A DNA stretch of 64,000 nucleotides. Source: Paenibacillus oleatilyticus (lineage in GTDB: Bacteria; Bacillota; Bacilli; Paenibacillales; NBRC-103111). Position 1 is the stretch's first letter, and each line of letters starts with the position of its first letter. Location of the stretch: positions 62,001 through 126,000 of the forward strand of contig NZ_JAHNZO010000014.1 in the NCBI RefSeq assembly GCF_018998565.1. The letters are read 5' to 3'. The notes below the pieces were generated by a model. It had not been told where the DNA came from. It worked only from the letters and a program-made list of their open reading frames with translations, and did not search any database. The translations under genes were made by a program, and so were the position numbers. Positions 60,295-64,000 of this stretch are shown piece after piece.

Positions 60295-61344
60295 GTGGAT
60301 TATTCCATACAGCCGCTCACGGAAACAAGAGCGGTCCGCAGACGAGCCGCTCGGATCGCTCTGGTGGCAGCGGCCGGTTTCGTGCTGCTGACGGCCGCGC
60401 TCTTGCTGTCCGTCGCCGTAGGCTCGACGTCGATGTCGATATCGTCCGTTTTGGCCGCGCTGCTTCACGAGGACGGGTCGCGGACGCACGGCATTATCCG
60501 GAATATCCGGATTCCGCGTACGGTTGTCACGGCGCTTGTCGGGGCGAATCTGGCTGTCGCGGGCGCATTGATGCAGGCCGTGACACGCAATCCGCTTGCT
60601 TCCCCGGGCGTCTTCGGGATCAACGCCGGGGCGTCGGTGGCGGTCGTTTTTGTGACCGTCACGTATCCGTTTGTGACGGGCGGATATACGGTGGCTGCCG
60701 CTTTTGCAGGGGGAGCCGCAGCGGCGGTCGTCGTCTTCACGATGGCTTCCGCCTTTAAAGGAGCTCATATGGAGGTCAACCTGGCGCTGACGGGAGTGGC
60801 CATCCAAGCGATCCTGTCGGCGGCGACGCAGGCGCTGCTTATTTTAAATGAAACGAAAACCGATAGCGTGCTGTTCTGGCTCGCGGGATCGGTATCAGGG
60901 AGAAAATGGGAGCACGTCCAAACACTCCTCTGGTGGGGCATTCCCGCGCTTGCCGTCGCCTTCGCGCTCGGGCGCTCGGCCTCCATCCTCAGCTTAGGTG
61001 AAGATATGGCCCGGGGACTGGGCCAGCGCGTATGGAAGACCCGGAGCCTGATTACGCTCGTTGTGATCTTGCTGGCGGGGGTGTCCGTAGCCGTCGCCGG
61101 TCCGATCGGCTTTGTCGGGCTGATGGTGCCACATATCGTGCGTTACTTGACCGGCGCGGACTATCGGGCGGTGATCCCGCTGTCCGCCTTGCTCGGGGCG
61201 GTGCTGCTGCTGCTCGCAGACCTCGCCTCCCGCTTCGTGCTGTTTCCGTATGAGACGCCGGTGGGCGTCGTCACGGCGCTGATCGGCACGCCGTACTTTA
61301 TTTATTTGGCCCGCCGCAGGCGCAAGGAGGGGAACGGCGAATGA
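60295..61344 (+). CDS. FecCD-type siderophore permease
   Basis: The product (349 residues) has about ten membrane segments and the FecCD blocks RIPRTVVTALVGANLAVAGA and GPIGFVGLMVPHIVRYLTGA. The start is GTG 60295. It pairs with the next permease (4-base overlap), as in YfiZ/YfhA- or FhuB/FhuG-type importers. No ATPase gene follows, so the ATPase is elsewhere. Confidence 0.92.
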   Translation: MDYSIQPLTETRAVRRRAARIALVAAAGFVLLTAALLLSVAVGSTSMSISSVLAALLHEDGSRTHGIIRNIRIPRTVVTALVGANLAVAGALMQAVTRNPLASPGVFGINAGASVAVVFVTVTYPFVTGGYTVAAAFAGGAAAAVVVFTMASAFKGAHMEVNLALTGVAIQAILSAATQALLILNETKTDSVLFWLAGSVSGRKWEHVQTLLWWGIPALAVAFALGRSASILSLGEDMARGLGQRVWKTRSLITLVVILLAGVSVAVAGPIGFVGLMVPHIVRYLTGADYRAVIPLSALLGAVLLLLADLASRFVLFPYETPVGVVTALIGTPYFIYLARRRRKEGNGE

Positions 61345-62354
61345 ACCGACAGCATGTTCCGGTTGCGGCAGGCAAACGGCGTAATGCCGGCGTTCTCGGT
61401 CTGCTGGCGCTCGCGACTCTGCTTCTTGCCATAGCCAATATCGGCATCGGGGATGCGAAGCTCGGGATCGGGCCGATCCTGGCGTCGCTCGTCGGCCAAG
61501 GCGACCCGAACACGGCTGCGATTATTTTAGACTACCGGCTGCCCCGCATCGCGCTGGCGCTGCTGGCCGGTGCCGGTCTGTCCGTCGCGGGCGTCATCGC
61601 CCAAGGCGTCATGCGCAATCCGCTCGCCGCTCCCGATACGCTCGGCATTACGGGAGGCGCGGGGCTGGCTGCGGTCGTCGTGACGCTGCTGCTTCCGCTG
61701 TCTGCGCCCTCGGCGCTCATGGCAGCGGCCTTCGGCGGGGGTATCGCTGCCGCATTTGCCGTGTATTTGCTTGCTTATCGCAGAGGCGTCGCTCCCGTCC
61801 GGCTGGCGCTCGTGGGAGTGGCCGTCAGCGCATTTTGCTCCTCGGGCATTCACCTGCTGGTGTCGCGGGCCACTCCCAACGTGAACACGGCGCTCATCTG
61901 GCTCAGCGGAAGCTTGTGGGGCAGGTCATGGGACCAGGTGCTGCAAGTGCTGCCTTGGATGCTGCTCCTTATTCCGCTTGCCTGGCTGCTGGCCGTTCAT
62001 TTGGACGTGATCCGTCTCGGCGACCCGGTCGCCCTTGGACTCGGCGTCAAAGTCGAGCTTCTGCGGGCGTCTCTGCTGGCGATGGCCGTCGCGCTGACCG
62101 GTTCGGCCGTAGCCGTGGTGGGCACGATCGGGTTCGTCGGGCTGATCGTGCCGCATGCCGCCAGGCAGCTTGTCGGGGGGCGTCATCGCATCTTGATCCC
62201 CACGGCGGCGCTCCTTGGCGGGCTGCTCGTTCTCGTCGCGGATACGCTCGGCCGGGGACTTTTGCCGCCGGTGGAAATTCCCGCCGGACTGGTCGTTTCG
62301 GCCGTCGGCGGCCCTTATTTTTTGTATCTGCTTTGGCGTCAGTCGAAACGATGA
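61341..62354 (+). CDS. FecCD-type siderophore permease
   Basis: The product (337 residues) has about ten membrane segments and the blocks RLPRIALALLAGAGLSVAGV and GTIGFVGLIVPHAARQLVGG. Its ATG overlaps the upstream permease's stop codon by four bases. With the partner it forms the channel of the iron-siderophore importer. Confidence 0.92.
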   Translation: MNRQHVPVAAGKRRNAGVLGLLALATLLLAIANIGIGDAKLGIGPILASLVGQGDPNTAAIILDYRLPRIALALLAGAGLSVAGVIAQGVMRNPLAAPDTLGITGGAGLAAVVVTLLLPLSAPSALMAAAFGGGIAAAFAVYLLAYRRGVAPVRLALVGVAVSAFCSSGIHLLVSRATPNVNTALIWLSGSLWGRSWDQVLQVLPWMLLLIPLAWLLAVHLDVIRLGDPVALGLGVKVELLRASLLAMAVALTGSAVAVVGTIGFVGLIVPHAARQLVGGRHRILIPTAALLGGLLVLVADTLGRGLLPPVEIPAGLVVSAVGGPYFLYLLWRQSKR

Positions 62355-62391
62355 GATCTATTCTACTTTATGAGGGGAAGGAAAGCTTCAG

Positions 62392-62958
62392 ATGAAAATT
62401 GCCTTGGTTATTTTTGATCGGTTTACCGATCTGGATTTATTTCTGCCATGGGATTTGTTGAATCGTGTCCGTTCCGTCGCAGGCGTGGAGGATTGGCAGG
62501 TAAAGATCGTAGGGACCAAGGAGACGCACGTGTCCGATGCCGGGCTGCCGATCCAGACGATGGGGACGATCGACGAACTGCAAGAGATGGACGCGGTCCT
62601 CTTTACAAGCGGGGTACTGGTCCCGGAGCTGATTCAAGACACAGAGTATATGGCCCGCCTCAAGCTGGCTCCGGACAGGCAGTGGATCGGTTCGATGTGC
62701 TCGGGGGCGCTCATTTTGGCGACGCTCGGGCTACTGGACGGCAAGGAGGCGACGACGTATCCAACCCGCAGGAAGATGCTGGAGAAGATGAACGTGAAGG
62801 TGGTCGCCCAAGATTTCGTCAGCGACGGAAGAATCGCGACCGCTGCCGGCTGTCTGGCCGCCCAACAGTTGGCGGAATGGGTCATCGCGTCCGCGATCAG
62901 CCCGAAGGTCGCCGCACAAGTATTGAGAACGATTCAGCCTGTAGGTAAAGGACTGTAG
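62392..62958 (+). CDS. DJ-1/PfpI family protein, siderophore cluster
   Basis: The product (188 residues) is a DJ-1/PfpI domain with Cys103 in WIGSMCSGALILATLGLLDG. It starts 37 bases after the permease behind GAGGGGAAGG, so it is probably in the siderophore operon. A role in siderophore processing or iron-stress protection is an inference. Its relative at 290-904 is more distant. Confidence 0.83.
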   Translation: MKIALVIFDRFTDLDLFLPWDLLNRVRSVAGVEDWQVKIVGTKETHVSDAGLPIQTMGTIDELQEMDAVLFTSGVLVPELIQDTEYMARLKLAPDRQWIGSMCSGALILATLGLLDGKEATTYPTRRKMLEKMNVKVVAQDFVSDGRIATAAGCLAAQQLAEWVIASAISPKVAAQVLRTIQPVGKGL

Positions 62959-62966
62959 CATAAAAA

Positions 62967-63001
62967 CAACCCGCGTGGAGCGTAACTCCTCGCGGGTTGT
63001 T
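62967..63001. terminator. Terminator of the siderophore operon
   Basis: CAACCCGCG (62967-62975) and CGCGGGTTG (62991-62999) form a perfect stem; weak A/T runs flank it, and it may serve both converging genes. Confidence 0.8.
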
Positions 63002-63005
63002 GTCG

Positions 63006-63851
63006 TTATTGCGGAAGCTGAACCTTCATCTCCAGCTCTTTCAGGAACGTCACAGGCGTCATGCGCTTGGTCAGCACCTCAAGCTGGGCTGTCGGGTCTA
63101 CGGCCGGAAATTCCAGCTCGTATTGGTAGACGCCATCCTCTACGCCAACCAATTCCGTGCGGGTATAGTCAAGCCGCTTCCCGTTTTGTACCAGCCAAGT
63201 GCCCGTCTTATGAACGGATGCCGTTTCTCCGGCGATCGCCAGTTTCAGAATAGTTTTATCCTTGCTGAAGTCCACGCCGGTTACCGACATGCTGCCGATT
63301 TTGCCTTGATCGAGCGTCAGCGGATATTGACCGGTCAATGGCGCGGTCACATTCGCTTTATCCGAGAACATCGTGCTTGTATCGTCGTACCAGCCTCCTA
63401 CATACGGCCTGATGGTCAGTTCCTTAGGCTTGCCCTGCAAAGGCTCCACATTTTCGGTATAGTGAGGCACGAAAGAGCCGTCCGGCTGCTCTTGGAATTG
63501 CTCTTTAGCCTTTTGGTATTCGTAAATCCATCCGTTGTCGTCCGTGACCAAATAACTCATTTTCATGAGCTGTTCATCGACTTCTTTCGCAATCCCATTC
63601 GGGACGTGGCGGGCCAAGACAAATTCGGTCGTCTCCGGAGAGGCCGACAGCGACTTCAACGTGAACGTGACCCCGCCGTACTGCTTTTGGATGTCCGGGT
63701 TCAGCTTGAAGGTTTCTGCGTCTTGAGTGGCAACCGGCACTGCGGCGGTTTGGTTTGCGGAAACGGCGGTTGCATCAGCCCGAACGGCCAGCGGTGCGAG
63801 TCCTCCTAATAATACGGCTGCGCTTAATACGGCAATGGTTGTTTTTTTCAT
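63006..63851 (-). CDS. Secreted protein, function unknown
   Basis: The product (281 residues) has a signal peptide (MKKTTIAVLSAAVLLGGLAP, cut near VRADA) and a beta-rich body with GGVTFTLKSLSASPETTEFV and VTGVDFSKDKTILKLAI. This recalls DUF5643/DUF4179-type domains, which in Bacillales often sit next to anti-sigma factors, but no such gene is visible here. ATG 63851 follows GAGGAGG. The gene's promoter region lies near the right edge. Confidence 0.7.
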   Translation of the reverse strand: MKKTTIAVLSAAVLLGGLAPLAVRADATAVSANQTAAVPVATQDAETFKLNPDIQKQYGGVTFTLKSLSASPETTEFVLARHVPNGIAKEVDEQLMKMSYLVTDDNGWIYEYQKAKEQFQEQPDGSFVPHYTENVEPLQGKPKELTIRPYVGGWYDDTSTMFSDKANVTAPLTGQYPLTLDQGKIGSMSVTGVDFSKDKTILKLAIAGETASVHKTGTWLVQNGKRLDYTRTELVGVEDGVYQYELEFPAVDPTAQLEVLTKRMTPVTFLKELEMKVQLPQ

Positions 63852-63910
63852 TGTGGTTTGCTCCTCCTCTTTTTGGGTCGTACACCTTATAGGCGAACGA
63901 ACCGGCGGCT

Positions 63911-63928
63911 CGGTTCATGGGTGAACCG
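63911..63928. promoter_or_regulatory. Inverted repeat upstream of the secreted-protein gene
   Basis: CGGTTCA and TGAACCG are separated by four bases, 60-77 bases before the ATG at 63851. It could be an operator or a small hairpin. The protein upstream of it lies outside the window. Confidence 0.35.
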
Positions 63929-64000
63929 AATTCGATTTTGTTTCGCCTTAAGATAAGGAGGTGTTTTCGTCCGGCCCAAGCGGCGATGATTCGGGGCGAA

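Noticed and set aside
1-64000. tRNA, rRNA, CRISPR array, transposase or integrase
   Set aside because: I found no cloverleaf, no regularly spaced repeat array, and no transposase or integrase motif on either strand.

Overview
This 64 kb window is a chromosomal segment of a Gram-positive, spore-former-type Firmicute, most probably Paenibacillus or a close relative (Cohnella, Brevibacillus-like). The grounds are strong AGGAGG-type ribosome sites in front of nearly every gene, frequent TTG and GTG starts, lipoprotein signal peptides, Lpl-type sugar ABC transporters without their own ATPase, three secreted proteins with copper-amine-oxidase-type 'stalk' domains, and a moderately high GC content with A+T-rich islands. 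I see no rRNA, tRNA, CRISPR array, prophage or insertion sequence.

Layout. 1-9.1 kb: stress and accessory genes, namely a partial GDSL hydrolase, a DJ-1/PfpI protein, a GNAT plus ankyrin pair, a trypsin-fold peptidase, ferritin, the adaA-adaB alkylation-repair pair, a Crp/Fnr regulator with a DUF2892 membrane protein, an A+T-rich toxin-antitoxin pair and a SUFU-domain protein. 9.2-12.7 kb: a 35-residue small gene, then an unusual operon in which two paralogous acetyltransferase-like genes flank an ABC exporter that ends in a cyclic-nucleotide-binding domain. 12.8-19.0 kb: small and secreted proteins, then an SPFH/zinc-ribbon operon with a four-helix membrane protein and three tandem paralogues, behind an ECF-like promoter.

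19.1-28.1 kb: a LacI-controlled oligosaccharide locus (regulator, two permeases, binding protein, acetyl esterase, large GH94-type phosphorylase) that resembles loci for 1,2-beta-oligoglucans. 28.2-33.9 kb: a complete appDFABC-type oligopeptide transporter on the minus strand with a cre-like site. 34.3-46 kb: mixed genes (VOC protein, AraC regulator, stalk/MORN protein, M48 protease, Fur-controlled siderophore-binding lipoprotein, TetR-DUF5367 pair with a decayed DUF5367 copy nearby, PH-domain protein, chemoreceptor, secreted GH26 mannanase, DinB protein, EamA transporter). 47-54 kb: an acyl-CoA dehydrogenase-like enzyme, a membrane/TPR/AAA-ATPase operon, a decayed response regulator, a lipoprotein and an AI-2E-family transporter with an ECF-like promoter. 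54-64 kb: an A+T-rich pair of unknown genes (one DUF4258-like), an EzrA-like coiled-coil protein, a CAP-domain secreted protein, a Fur-controlled siderophore importer (binding protein and two permeases, no ATPase) with a second DJ-1/PfpI gene, and a secreted protein.

The best candidates for undescribed biology are the GNAT/ABC-cNMP/GNAT operon, the SPFH plus triple-paralogue operon, the TPR/AAA operon, and the toxin-antitoxin pair with three GTACAT repeats phased at 9 bp. Small, well-supported discoveries are a perfect 12-1-12 palindrome at about -41 of the DUF2892 promoter and a decayed gene copy whose deletion junction is still readable.
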